Shown piece after piece: positions 1-15,668 of a DNA stretch of 64,000 nt. The position numbers and the translations under genes are program-made. The stretch is from Diatrype stigma (Eukaryota > Ascomycota > Sordariomycetes > Xylariales > Diatrypaceae). Within the stretch, counting starts at the first letter, position 1. Every line of letters starts with the position of its first letter. The notes under the pieces were generated by a model that did no database searches, was not told where the DNA came from, and was given only the letters and a program-made list of their open reading frames with translations. The stretch spans positions 1-64,000 of the forward strand of contig JAKJXP020000120.1 of the NCBI GenBank assembly GCA_022225965.2. The letters are read 5' to 3'.

Positions 1-425
1 TTGGCATTTAATGCCCCCCCCCCCCCCCCCCCCCAAGCCCTTTCCTCCCAAGTTTCCCTGTCTTCTACAGCAATGCCTCCACACTCACTGCTTGCACCCA
101 CCCACCTACACATTCATTGACCGGAACTCTCAGACTTCGTCTCGCCTTGTCACTCGTTCCAAGTCCAAATACTCACCCGCCCATTCACAATATCCGTGTG
201 TGTGCCGTAATATCTTACCCAAGGACAGCATCTTCATTATCATCATACCCTTCGTGGAAGTCTTCCTCCACTCTTCACCCTGATAAGAATCACACTCCGT
301 CTCAACAGATTCCAGGACGTTTCTCAAACAGCCCGCAGGCCAATCAGCACCAGATCACTGTTTCTAGTAACTTACACAAAGGACCCAGACCAACGGACAC
401 CCAAGATATCTGGTCACTCTTGAAA
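1..425. other. Left-edge intergenic / 5' region of the secreted-protein gene
   Basis: No gene seen. It starts with a run of 21 C (14-34) and then C/T-rich DNA leading to the ATG at 426, as expected of a fungal promoter and 5' untranslated region. An open frame reads into the coding start from position 117, but it has no coding character. Confidence 0.5.
14..34. repeat. C21 homopolymer
   Basis: Uninterrupted run of 21 C at the left edge. The exact length is likely to be uncertain in a draft assembly. Confidence 0.9.
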
Positions 426-1113
426 ATGCATTCTCTCATGCTCCTTGCCTATGCAGGCATAGCCTCCGCCGCTAGTTACTCCCTCGTCGCATTTGCCCCG
501 GACACCAAGGTCAATGGAGCCACCCTCAATGCTGTCGGCCAATCGCTCTACACTGGAACCAGCGGCCCTGCCACGTACTGTCCGTCTGACACCGTGCCTA
601 CTTGCCCAGATGTCCATGGAACTCTCGTCAGCTCTGGGCTGACTTCCATGGCTGTAAGTTCCTCGACCTGTCTTATCCCTTAACCCAGCACCACTGTAAT
701 GCATGAATGGTCGATATGTGACACGCACTTCCATTGCAGTTACTGACCTGTCCTCACAGGTCAAGGTCCCACAAGGCCAGCAGGTCTATGTCTCGCCCAG
801 TGGCCAGATCAAGTACACCATGGCACACTCAGGCTTCATGCCCAAGGGTTCCTTTGTCGACGGCTGGTTCAACAAGACTGTCGTCCAGGACTGTGGCCCT
901 ACTGTCCAGGTCCTTGACTGGCTCGCAACCGATGGTTCCAACTCGGGAGGCGTAGTTCTGTGCCCCAAGGTCGCCGGGTTCTTGACCGGCACCGGAGCTA
1001 ACTATGCGCTCTATGCACGAACTCCTCAGTTCAACGTGCCTGACTGTATCCCCCTGGTCGGTTTGGTCCAGCGCAGCAGCAATGCCAGTTACGGTGCCTG
1101 GCAGTACATGTAA
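426..1113 (+). CDS. Small secreted cell-surface protein, PhiA / IgE-binding-protein type
   Basis: Two exons, 426-653 and 760-1113, joined by a phase-0 GTAAGT...CACAG intron, give 193 residues. The ATG at 426 is followed by a hydrophobic leader ending in an Ala-rich signal-peptidase site (about residues 1-16). The mature part has five cysteines, the stretch GQQVYVSPSGQIKYTMAHS and a conserved FVDGWF block. These resemble the fungal family annotated as 'IgE-binding protein' or cell-wall protein PhiA, abundant secreted proteins found in the wall or culture fluid; the biochemical role in this family is not established. Two N-glycosylation sequons (NKT, NAS) lie in the second half. An alternative acceptor at 739 would break the frame, so 759/760 was chosen. 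The family assignment is by remembered motif only, and the gene model is firmer than the name. Confidence 0.72.
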
Positions 1114-1529
1114 ACCAGATGGCACCACGGACACGGAGAGCATAACAGTCAGACTCGTTAATGTTGCGGTATGAGATTTGGGGAGTCATCTGTATCTACC
1201 GAGCTTCTAACTACATGGCAGAGCATGTGGGTTTGCTGGATTTGCTGTTTCTTGTGGAGATGCTCCTATATCTAGGGCGAGGAATGATCGAAATAACTGT
1301 CTAGGGGTTACGTGGATTCGAGAAAATCAAGATTAACAGCATGCTATGAGCTTAGGGAATGGATGGTAATGGGATCGTTTGTCCTGCATGTATTGAGTTG
1401 ATGGCACGATCATGACGAGAAAAAAGGTTTTATTCGCTAAACAATTTTACTTTTCACTTGGCACAGACCCCTATTTCGGCTTTACATCTTGATCAAATGA
1501 TCCTGTATGGAGCGATTCTGGCGGAGTGT
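1114..1529. other. Convergent 3' intergenic region
   Basis: Lies between the 3' ends of the secreted-protein gene (+) and the beta-galactosidase gene (-). I see only A/T-richer DNA suited to transcript ends and no gene. Confidence 0.5.
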
Positions 1530-5419
<3,890 letters not shown>

Positions 5420-7107
5420 TATAACGGATTTACTCGGACAAGACTAAGTAGATCTCAGAATGATCTCAGATCTCATCAAAGAAGGCCCAATTTCATTCAT
5501 CAGCTTTTAAGACTCATGTGAGCGTGCTAACTGGGTTCAAATACGGGGTCGGATGAAGGTAATTTTATGAAGTTATGAGGACCAGGCTATAAATATGTCT
5601 TCGTACAGTGGTGATGTTCACTTGGTAACGAATGGTTCAAACGTATGTATGTAACCTGGAATTAGATCCGTCTCACCGCTTCGCACCAGCACGATCTCGA
5701 CAACGAATTCTTCAAATAGAACCTTAATTAACAATCGCTCGGGGAAGCAGGCAAGCAGTAAGCCGATACTAAGTAATCAAAAGACAACGAAGGACGGTTG
5801 CCGTTGCTGTCGCCGTCGCTCACGATGAGTAATTGGTAAATAGGTAAAAAAGGTGTTTCGTTACTTGCCTCTTAGACGATGATGTCAGGTCACGTTTACT
5901 GCCTTCAGCCACCAGTTGGAGAAGCGCTGGTATTATAGTTAGTAGGCGACTAACCCGCCAACCCACTGAGCTGGTCGTTACTTGTCTCTGATTGGAGGGC
6001 ATATTGATCGTCGGTGTTTAGCCGCGCCTACGGCCATCGTCCGTTCAGCGGGGATGGGTCCGCTAAATATACTCGGTGGTTAAGGGTAGATTTGGGCCAG
6101 GCGCTCTCCTCTCCAAGCACCTGCACCTCACCCTGGGGAAACTTCTTGGGGAAAAGGCGGGGCGGCGCTCCCCTCATGGAATTGGCCGACTGGTTGTCAC
6201 CTTATTACTTACATCCATGATTGCCCTAGTTAACTTTCTTTTAACTTATGTGTGTACCTACCTAGTACTTGGTATGTATGCCATGCCGCCGCTAAACCTG
6301 GGGAAGATGGAGATTGGGGTTTAGCTTCAAAGGCTAAAAGACTGGGCAAGGGAAGACGAAAGAAGAAAGAAAGAAAACGAAGTACGAGTGTAAGGGTGTG
6401 AGCCCGTAGCCCAGGAGGAACCCAGAACCCAGAACCCAGAACCCAGATATACATACCTAGTATAAGAACAGCGCCAGGGACTATGGCCCCGGGAGTTCTC
6501 AAGCATACGAAGTTCAATATGACCCAAAGTCTCAACCCAGTATCGCGCCACAGGACTTCTCCAGGCCAAGGCCCCTTGCTTTGTCCGGGGTACTCCACCT
6601 CCGCATTTGGGGTCATCGCCCGATGTTCTAGCCGTCGTCTTGTCATACCTGGTGTGATACCTAGTGTAATGCCTAGTGAAAAGCCTAGCGATATCAAGAT
6701 CCCCTTCGCTAGCTGGCGAAGCACCCATGCAATACCATCAGCTCGTATGGGACCCAGATCGATCATTGGTGCAAGATATGGCATGCAAAGAGGATCGAGA
6801 AACGTGGACCGATTCCCATGTGGAGCTGCATATAAGATATGATATAGCCTCTACGGCTATATATTCCTATATCACCTCCCTTACCCATCGAGGTCGTTTT
6901 CGGTGTGAAGTCAGCCGAGGACTGGTATATATAGCTCAGGTTTCCCCTAAGTACATCGCTCCAGCTGCGGCTGAGAGAGAGAAGATGTGCTTGTTTTCTC
7001 GGGATTCCACATAAAACCCCCTATGAAGCGCCCCTGTTTAGTTTTCGTTGGGAAAAGAGAGACATCACCCACCACCCAGCCAGCCAGAGCTTAGCCGTAG
7101 TTACGCC
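5420..7107. promoter_or_regulatory. Shared divergent promoter region of the beta-galactosidase and lactose permease genes
   Basis: No gene seen in 1.7 kb between two genes transcribed away from each other. The equivalent bgaD-lacpA intergenic region of Aspergillus nidulans drives both genes and is repressed by CreA, so the same is inferred here. SYGGRG (CreA-type) hexamers occur at 6048, 6133, 6157, 6298 and 6585, but this is no more than chance would give. A short tandem repeat lies at 6418-6445. Confidence 0.6.
6418..6445. repeat. Tandem repeat, 4 x 7 bp (GAACCCA)
   Basis: Four perfect head-to-tail copies of GAACCCA inside the divergent lactose-gene promoter region. Probably a simple satellite; no known binding site is claimed. 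Confidence 0.85.
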
Positions 7108-9389
7108 ATGGCAGCAGCCAGCCTCAAGCCCGCCGTGTCGGTCACCGACGAGAAGATCCCCCCGGGCCGTGATGTACACCAGGTGAACACCGCGTCCGTG
7201 GCCCTGGCCGCCGCCGTCGCCGAGCAGAAGCCCAGGCTCCTGTCCCCGAACATGATCAAGCTCTACGCCATCATGGGCATTGGCTACCTCGTATCCACCC
7301 TCAACGGCTTCGACAGCTCCCTGATGGGCTCCATCAACGCCATGAAGCCGTACCAGGAGACCTTCGGCCTGAATGGCGCCGGCTCCACCACCGGCATCAT
7401 CTTCATCATCTACAACCTCGGCCAGATCTCTAGTTTTCCATGTAAGCCTTGCCACTATTCCCCTCCCATCCCCTATTCCTGGCTGCCAACGCGGCAGGTG
7501 TCGGTGAGGTGCAGAAGTCTGATGTCCCGTGCGCTATCTAGTCTGTGGTATGATCATGGACGGTTGGGGCAGGAGAATATGTATTTTTGTAAGTGTCCTT
7601 TCCTCGGGTCCCTACATGCCATATCCTGTATTTCGTGACCCTAAGTCTCGGGGTCATGGCACGGCACCTCTACAGAACCATCATACCCAGCGATTTCTTG
7701 GTTGTAATGGGGCTCACACTACGTCGTAGATCGGGTGCTTGATAGTTCTCGTGGGCACGGCAATCCAGGCGACATCAAATAGCATCGGGCAGTTCGTCGG
7801 AGGGCGTTTCGTTCTTGGCTTTGGCGCATCCATCGCTTCCGCCGCTGGACCGGCATATACGGTCGAGCTAGCCCACCCCGCCTACCGAGGCACTATGGCA
7901 GGAATGTAAGTTCGCTCAAGGAGCTCCCTCTTCAGTTTCCGGAAGCTGACGAAATAGGTATAACAACTTCTGGTGGCTAGGTACGTGTTCGCTTAATAGT
8001 CACACTCGGAGACGAATATAATCTAAACATTAGGCGAATAGGTAACATCTTGGCCGGATGGACGACATATGGCACGAAGTGGGTGTCTTCGAGTATCTCA
8101 TTCCATCATATACCCACGTGCTAACTTGTATGTGAAGTCACCTGGAAGATTCTTGGGCTTGGCGGACGCCGACCGTCGTGCAGGCCGGTATGCCGGCGGT
8201 TGTCATGGTTCTCATTATGTTCTTTCCGGAATCAGGTCAGTACCGAAGAGCCCCTTACACTTAGAGCCTGAACTAATTCGTCTGTAGTATGTACTACCCT
8301 TTGTGATGATGGTGTTCGTCATCTCCCCTAAGTAAATTGGCATGGATATGGACTATCAAGAAAGGGATGCGGTATTAATCAATTTTGACAGCCACGATGG
8401 TTGATCCATCATGATCGAGCAGAGGAGGCCCTCGCCATTTTCGCCAAATATCATGGCGACGGCGACCCGAATTCGGCACTTGTCCAGCTGCAATACCAAG
8501 AGATCGTCGAGGAGTACCGGCTGTGCCATGATGATAATCCGTGGTGGGACTTCCGAGAGCTGGGAAACACCAGAGCCGCCCGTTACCGATTAGCTATGGT
8601 CATCGGCATGTCCTTCTTCGGACAGTGGAGTGGCAATAATGTCGTCAGCTACTTTATGGTATGAATCTTTCTTTTGCGACCTTTGCTTGCTCCCCCCCTC
8701 AAGTTTTGGCCCCCCTACCTTTTACCTACAGAAAGAAGCTAATACACCATGCCTACCAGCCTGAGATGATCAAGACTGCCGGCATTACCGACACCAGCAC
8801 CCAGCTCCTGATCAACGCCATCAACCCGATCTTCTCGATGATTGGCGCCGTCTACGGCGCCACGCTCCTCGACAAGCTCGGTCGGCGCACCATGATGCTA
8901 TGTGGGCTCTGCGGCGCGCTCGTCTGCTACTCGATGCTGACGGCGTTCACGGCGCGGACGGCGGCTAACCCGAACCTGTCGTACGGCACCATCGTGTCGA
9001 TCTACCTGTTCGGCATCTGCTTCGCGTGGGGCTTCACGCCGCTGCAGACGCTGTACGCGGTCGAGTGCCTCGAGAACCGGACGCGCGCCAAGGGCTCGGG
9101 GCTCAACTACCTCTTCCTCAACGTCGCCATGGTCGTCAACACCTACGGCATCAGCGTCGGGATGGAGGCCATCGGCTGGAAGCTGTACCTCGTCTACGTC
9201 GCCTGGATCCTTGTCGAGATCGTCGTCATCTACTTCTTCTTCGTCGAGACCGCCGGCAAGACCCTCGAGGAGCTCGGCGAGATCTTCGAGGCCAAGAACC
9301 CGAGGAAGGCCAGCACGAAGAAGGTCAAGGTCGACATCGACGCGAGCGGGCGCGTCGTGGGGGTCGACGGTGGGGAGTTGAAGGCTTGA
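7108..9389 (+). CDS. Lactose permease, major facilitator sugar transporter (LAC12 / LacpA type)
   Basis: Predicted plasma-membrane proton-coupled lactose importer supplying the divergent beta-galactosidase. Reconstructed exons: 7108-7441, 7542-7588, 7730-7905, 7958-7980, 8042-8078, 8138-8235, 8392-8658 and 8760-9389, about 536 residues with 12 expected membrane segments. Family blocks are clear: NGFDSSLMGSIN in TM1, FPFCGMIMDGWGRR across exons 1-2, GRFVLGFGAS, ELAHPAYRGTMAGMYNNFWWLGN spread over exons 3-5, PRWLIHHDRAEEAL and the ETAGKTLEEL end motif. The start at 7108 has a good context (GCCATGG). Oddity: exon 6 ends at a good donor (GTCAGT at 8236) one base out of phase with the obvious acceptor at 8391, which must be phase 0 to give the conserved PESPRWL. 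Either there is an indel (biological or assembly), a non-canonical splice, or use of an acceptor at 8415 that would delete PRWLIHHDR. Function is therefore less certain than family. Confidence 0.82.
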
Positions 9390-9985
9390 TGATGCTCATG
9401 CTTTATAGGACATAAGCACACGCAGTAGGTAGGTATCCAGGAGGCGTTCTGGGTCATTGTAGTCTTCTGAGTCGAAAGTGTGAAATGTGTTTGGCACGCG
9501 ATTAGATTTTCAATTTACCCCTATTACTATGTTCGTCCACGCATTCATAGCAAATGCCCGTACACTTCCTGGGCTATAGGCAAAATCTGTGCGGGTTCAT
9601 TTACATTTCTTTAGATTTAAGAAAGCTAAGCAAGTGATTTGGTTCTTAAGAATCTTATTCCCCAGGTAAACCGGTCTACTTATTGAGACAATTTCCGCCA
9701 TGCCAGCATCTAACTAGAGGGGGTATCTTCATTCTTCGCCATAACAACCACCAATCAATGCCAGTTAACCAGCTCAGTCGTCTATGGACTTGAAACACGT
9801 ATTTGAAGGCAGTCAATTAACCGAGGAACCAGCTCCCAGATACCCAATCTAGTGATCGACCTGAAAGCGCAGAATTATACAAGCGAGCAAACAGCCCGGT
9901 AGGACAGGTATATATAAGCAGATGTGAGCGAGGCAGGGAGCTAGCTATGTTTACAGCCTTGGGCTCTGAAAGGCCGAGTGAACCA
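9390..9985. other. Convergent intergenic region
   Basis: Between the permease 3' end (+) and the 3' end of the large unknown gene (-). A/T-richer DNA with no gene seen. Confidence 0.5.
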
Positions 9986-12900
9986 CTAGACGCTTCCCAC
10001 GCCGCGATCCTCGAGGCTTTCGTCCCAGCCGCCCGTGCTCAGGAGGTACTCGCCAACGCGCTCCTTGACGTGCTTCATGGCGTCGCCGAGGGCGCCGGTC
10101 CACTGGTCCTGGACGACGCGGACCTTCTCCTTGAGGTCCTCGGTCAGTGCGCTCATGTCGGCTTGGCGCTCCGCCTCGACGCAGGCCGGGTCGTTACCGC
10201 TGCCGCTGCCGTTGCTGGGGATCTCGGCGAGCCGCGCGCGCGCGTGCGCCCCGACCTCGGCCTCCTTCACCTCGTGCAGCAGGCACTGCAGGTTCGTCTG
10301 CGACTCGATGAACTGGTACGTGCTCTTCTCCGCGTGCAGCAGCAGGCTGAACAGGTACTGCAGCGGGTGGCGCCGGTAGACGGGATTTTCCTCGTACTCG
10401 GCGGCCGGGATCTGGATGCGGAAGTCCCCCCCTCCTCCTCCATTGGAAGTAGTAGTGGTGGTGGGATCATCGGCATCCTGCGGCGGGATCTGGACCTGGA
10501 TCTTGTCGAGCAGGCGGCGCAGGGGCGGGGCGATGTCCCAGAAGGCGTTGAGCTGCATGGCGACGCCGCGGCCGACGGTGTCCTCGACGGCGGCGCGGAA
10601 CTCGCGGGCGCGCGCGAGCGCCTCGGCCGCCGACGCCGCGCGCCGCTTGGCCGCGTCCTCGGCGAAGAAGGCCTCGGCGCCCCGCAGCTTCTCGGCGTTG
10701 CCGCTGAGCCGGTACGGCGTCAGCACCATGTCGCGGTACCGGTCGTTGCGATCCGTCAGCAGGTCGTAGATCTCGCGGTGCAGCGCCTCGCGCGCCTCGA
10801 AGATCCACTTCAGCAGCGTCAGCTTCTCCAGCAGCTCCGGCTGCTCGTCGCCCTCCTCCTGCGGCAGGTTCGGGTCGTAGTTCTCGCCGCCGGAGCCGGA
10901 GCCGGAGCCGGCCGCCGCCGCCGCCGCGTCCCCCGCCGCCGGGGGCAGCAGGCCGGCGCGCAGCTCGTCGAACAGCGCCGTCGCCTGCGCGATGCGGCCC
11001 GTCAGCATCTCGTTGAGCGGCAGCACGACGCGGGTCTGCAGGCCGTCGAAGTCGCGCTTCTCCGTCTCCCGGGCCTGCGCCTTCTCCTGCAGCTGGCCGT
11101 CGGCCTCGATGGCCGCCGCCTCCGCGTACGACATGTGGCCCGCGGCGATCTCGGCCTGCAGGTTGGTCCGCAGCACGCGGCGGCGCTCGGCCGCCGCCGC
11201 GCCCGCCTCCTCGCGCCGCTTGGCGCTCTCCGCCCGGAACTGCTCCTTGGCCGCCCGCACCGCCGACAGGTCGCTGAGCGCCCGCACCGCCACCCGGATC
11301 GCCGCCAGCTCCGGGTGGTTGTTGTTCACGGCCGGGTGGTGCCGCGGGTACGGCGGCGGGAGCGTCACGAGACGCGATACGTCGAGCCCCGCGGGCGTGG
11401 CGCTCGGCGTGTGCGGCGTGGGCGTGGGCATCCCGACCGATGATGTCAGAGACTGTCGGAACGGACGCTGCTGCTGCGGCGTCGCTATGTTCGGACTCGC
11501 GTGTTGTTGCTCGGGGTTCTGCTGCTGCTCGTGCCAGCCTACTTTCTCGGGGGGGTATTCGCCCGAGGTGGCGTACGGGTTGTTCGAGATCGACTGGCCC
11601 TCGGAGCTGCTGCTCGGCCCGTCTTCCCACTGTAGCGCTTCTCTTGCCTCCTTGGGGACGCCCATGTACTTGGACTCCCGCTTCGTCCGCTCGAGCCGGC
11701 CGCCCTCGCCCGTGGAATCCGCCTCCCACCATCGGCTTGCAGGCCGGCCCCGCGAATCCGCCTCGTCGAGTGCCTCGCTGACGCTCATGCTGAGAATCGG
11801 TGATAGCGAGGGCATATACTGCTGCGAGTTCCAGTTGCCACTGCCCAAGGGCCCGTTGGTTGCGGGCGGCGGCGGTTGTGGGGGCAGACCCGCCGATGGT
11901 GGCGCCGAGTTAGACTGCTGGACCTGATCTCGGACCGCTGGTGATCCGAACGAGGTTTGTTGCGATCTCGGTTCAGGGGTCTGAGGCGTCCATTCGCTCG
12001 CCTGCGATGCGCTCGAGTCGCGCCTGGGAGGGTTCATGGGCCGGAACAGATCTCTCGTCAGGTCGAAGATCTCTGAGCCCATGGCTCCGATGGCGGACGA
12101 ATACCTCTCTCTTCGCTGCCTAGATTCGCTCACGATGAAGTCGGCAAAAAGCTTGACCCGGTCGGCATCCGATCTGGCGGAGGCTTCGGCCTGGGCAAAG
12201 GCCTGGAACCGTTCGATGCTGCCTTGGCAGAACTGCTCCGCCGTCTGGCTGATCACGGTGTGTTTGGACATGTGCCTTGCTGACACAGGTGTCGATATAA
12301 GACTTCCTATGGAGCTGTGGATATCGGGTCGCGTCTGAGAGGAGCTCGAAGCCGACCGGCTCTGCGGTGGCGGCGTCGGGAGAGACTTGGGGGCCACGGC
12401 ATGTGCATGTTCAGTTGCCGGATACGCTTTCTGGGAGTGCGGTGAGAATGGAGGGGTTGATGTTTCCAGATGCAGACCGGCAGAGGGTCGAGGTGTCGAG
12501 TTCCTAGAATCGATGGTATCCTCCGATTCGAGCACCATGCTTCTACCGCTTCGAGGAGTTCCCCGACGGACCGAGATGCGCCGGGAAAGACTCGGGCCTT
12601 GGGGCACGATGATGTTCGATAGGGGCTGCGCGCCTGCTTCCGATTCCCCGCTGCTTTGCCTTGTCCGGCTTTCCGTGCGTCTCTCACGGAGCGATTTCTC
12701 CCCCCGCACCGCACCCGTTCTGTTCAACCCGCCGCCAGCCGAGCTCGAGCCCGATGCCGAATCAGGTGGAGCGGCTGTACTGCCGCTACTCTCTACACTA
12801 GACGTATCTATCGTCAAACCTGACGTGCTCGGTGACTTACCGCGTCCCTGGCGCTCATCCCGGGCCCAATCCGCGGGAGTTGGCGGTACAGGCCCAAGGG

Positions 12901-13850
12901 CAGTCACTCCACTAGGTGGGGGTCGCCTGGTAGGCGGTGACATGATTGGTTCACTTGTCCTACTGAGACTCTGTGATCGGGACTGAGGCGGCGGAGGGAC
13001 GGGCGGCGGCGGTGGAAGTGGCATGCCGGGCTCCCATCTTGACTGCGAGGTCGACCGAGACCGTGCGGAGATGGGCGTGTCGATCGCGCTGGCAGAAGCC
13101 GCCCTTCGTGCAGCAGGCGGGATTCCAGACTGGTCGGCAGCAGCATCCGCCCTCTCGAGCGGGCGAGGAACCTGGACCGTCAGCGGTTGCGGTCGGGCTA
13201 TCGATACTGGAGGGTGAGTGTCCGGTGGTGAGTTAGTATGCTCTCGTTCTCTCCGCCTGCTCAGAGAAGGTAAGCCGAAGCGTCTCTCCCGAGAAGCTCC
13301 ACGACCGCCCGAATTCGGCGGGGGCGGGAAGTTGTGAGCCGCTTGCGGTTCAGGCGATGGCCGTGGTACATTCGCAGGCACACGCGCCGCCGATATATTC
13401 GCCGGCGGCGGCGGCGGCGTCTCAAAGGCGCCGCTGATCGGCCTCTGGCTCCGAGGAGGCGAATAGGGGGGTGGCGGGAGGGGCGGGGACGCTTCCTATG
13501 GTATTAGCTATCGTCCTCTTTCTTTACCTCTTTTTCCTCCGCTGAATCCAATCCAGACAAGTTGGGAAGGAGATCGATCGCTCACTCTGTGTTTCCTGTA
13601 CAGATGATATCTGGGGGAATTGGTGAATCCGCTCCGGACCATGAGCGGGAGAAGGTGCCCATTCTTGTGGGTTATACGGCTGGATCGAGCTTGCCGGAGT
13701 CTGAGCCGGAGCTGCCGAGTATGGGTAAGACGAATGGACGGACACAGCCGAGTGTGGTGTGTGTAGCTGGTTATGAAATCCACCCAAAGACGTCATGAGC
13801 GGATTGAGGGTCTGACGAAGTCGCGAGGTGGCATCGCGACTAGTCGTCAT
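9986..13850 (-). CDS. Large proline-rich protein with charged coiled-coil C-terminal region, unknown function
   Basis: Not recognised as a named family. Two exons, 13602-13850 and 9986-13495, with a 106-nt phase-0 intron (donor GTACAG, acceptor CATAG), give about 1252 residues. Residues 1 to about 800 are low complexity: Pro/Ser/Arg-rich, with many PPPP runs and basic RERR / SRSRS patches. The last ~440 residues (from about 805) are not low complexity: Ala/Arg/Glu-rich heptad-like helix (RAAKEQFRAESAKRREEAGA and following), then a more globular, probably helical part with conserved-looking EIYDLLTDRNDRYRDMVLTPYR. No signal peptide or membrane segment. The shape suggests a cytoplasmic scaffold, perhaps cytoskeletal or polarity-related, but this is a guess from composition. 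The first in-frame ATG of exon 1 was used as the start. Confidence 0.75.
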
Positions 13851-15628
13851 CGTCCTCGTCGGGCTACTGCTCTATCGTGGTTGATGAAGTCCCGGGGAAT
13901 CGTAATCCTCTTTGCCGGTGTTCGGTATTCTTAATTATTTTCGAAATGGCCTGCTTTTTCCCAACAACGCGCCGAACTTAAACCTAACCGCTTATTTTCC
14001 TCCTCCTTAGTAGCCACTTTATGACCCGAGGTTGTCAGGTTGTAAGGTTGTCGTACTTGATCTTGTTTGGCCTTTTGGTTCTCACCTCAGCCTCTCCCAC
14101 TTTCTACCTTCACCTCGCCCTAGTGTTCAAGAAGCGTGAAGCGACGTCGCCCTGCTATAATTCCCATGACCGAAAATCCCGTATGGATAGTGAGTCGTGC
14201 CTGTATCTGTATATATGTTCAACTGGCAATATAGTTGCGATTGGGCCTGAGTGGCGCGGCTCAGAAGAGTTTTGTGTAAGTGTGGTGATGGTGTCGGGAG
14301 ACTACTGCAGAGGGTGCAGGAGATAAAAAGAGATCATAAGGAATGGGCAATTAATCGATCAAGCTCCAAGGCCGGGGGTATTCTAGCCTCTTGGCATGAA
14401 CTACCTTGAGACCTTGAGACTCGAGTGTACTATTAATACAACAACTACCCAGTAACTACGGGTGTCAACTACGGAGCCCGACAGTCCTAGTTAGCTAACA
14501 GACCAGACTATATTCGATGTTATGGGATACCCCAGGTAGTCTAGTCAGCAGCCTGTTTGTGAAGTACCATGAGGAACCTCGAGGTTCACCGCCAGCCTCC
14601 CCTACCAGTGGCAAGAGTGGAATGTGTCCATGGGCCATTAGTAACTTCGAGGTACGAATATTCGTTACTCCCAGTTGTTTAGCCACCTTATTGGTTATCG
14701 GGACGCGTTTGACATGATCTCAGCTATGCTGAGCTGGGCCGCCCCCCTACGGTTGTACGTATACCTACATAGACCTACGTAAGTGTGTATATCCTGATAT
14801 CGAGGGCATAATGACGGCCCGGTGCATACTTACCATGCTTCGTACAGACAACTTACACGTCAACAAGCGTGTAGGTTCCTCATGAGATACGAGGTAACTG
14901 GGTGGGTGTTACTGCAAGTAACAGAACGACCTCGAAACTCCATCTATAGTGCATATAAGTGCATAAAGTCAATGTAGGCATTGCTTGGCCTTACCATGAC
15001 TATGCCAGCTAGGGCCGGAAACGACATAAAGTGGTCTCATACTTGCCTCGCCTTGACTTCCTATCGCATGACTAGCTGGCAGTTGTGTTGCATTGCATAT
15101 CAAGGCCTGTCCATCGCAGTTGTCCGTCCCAAAGGTGCAAGATTGGGACCCCACCAACCCACCATCGACCCAGCCCATCCCGTCGCCCATCGTCCATCGC
15201 CCATCAAACCATCAACGAATGCATGAGGGGAAAAGAGAGGCACGGTGGGACGGGAGAGGGGAGAGAAGCACGGTTGGGGGGCTTGAGGGGGTCGGGGCGT
15301 GCCCAGGGGAGACACACACCAACATACCTACATCGCAGGGGTTCTCAAGGATATGACGGAGAAACGATATGGCATGAAGCGGGTGATTGGTTGACGACCC
15401 CGGCACCTAAACTTGGTGCCAGTCTATATTTGGTAGTTCTAAGGCCACACCCTTCCGATGATTGGTGTTCGTCGAGACATCCCCGCCGTTTTGACCTGCG
15501 GGCGCTTAAAAAGTGGCCTCATCAGGCCTTGTTCCCGGTCCCAGGCGATGATGAATCGATATGTACTTTGTACCTACATCTCCTTTAAAGTGTTTCTCAA
15601 GTGTTTCTCCCGTGTCAACGCGTGGGAA

Positions 15629-15668
15629 GGTGTGCAGGTGTGCAGGTGTGCAGGTGTGCAGGTGTGCA
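15629..15668. repeat. Tandem repeat, 5 x 8 bp (GGTGTGCA)
   Basis: Five perfect copies of GGTGTGCA in the gene-poor region, followed by a decaying sixth. Confidence 0.9.

Noticed and set aside
6048..6590. Five SYGGRG (CreA-type) hexamers in the lactose-gene promoter
   Set aside because: Eight of 4096 hexamers match the consensus, so about six or seven are expected by chance on two strands of 1.7 kb. Not evidence by itself.
8266..8332. A 44-nt micro-exon in the lactose permease that would restore phase
   Set aside because: Its last codon in the required frame is TAA, and its translation does not resemble the permease family.
9947..11927. Long plus-strand open frames opposite the large unknown gene
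   Set aside because: Antisense to GC-rich coding DNA; extreme Arg/Leu/Val composition typical of shadow frames.
15085..15588. 167-codon frame in the gene desert
   Set aside because: Simple-repeat composition, overlapping frames on both strands, no start context or intron signals.
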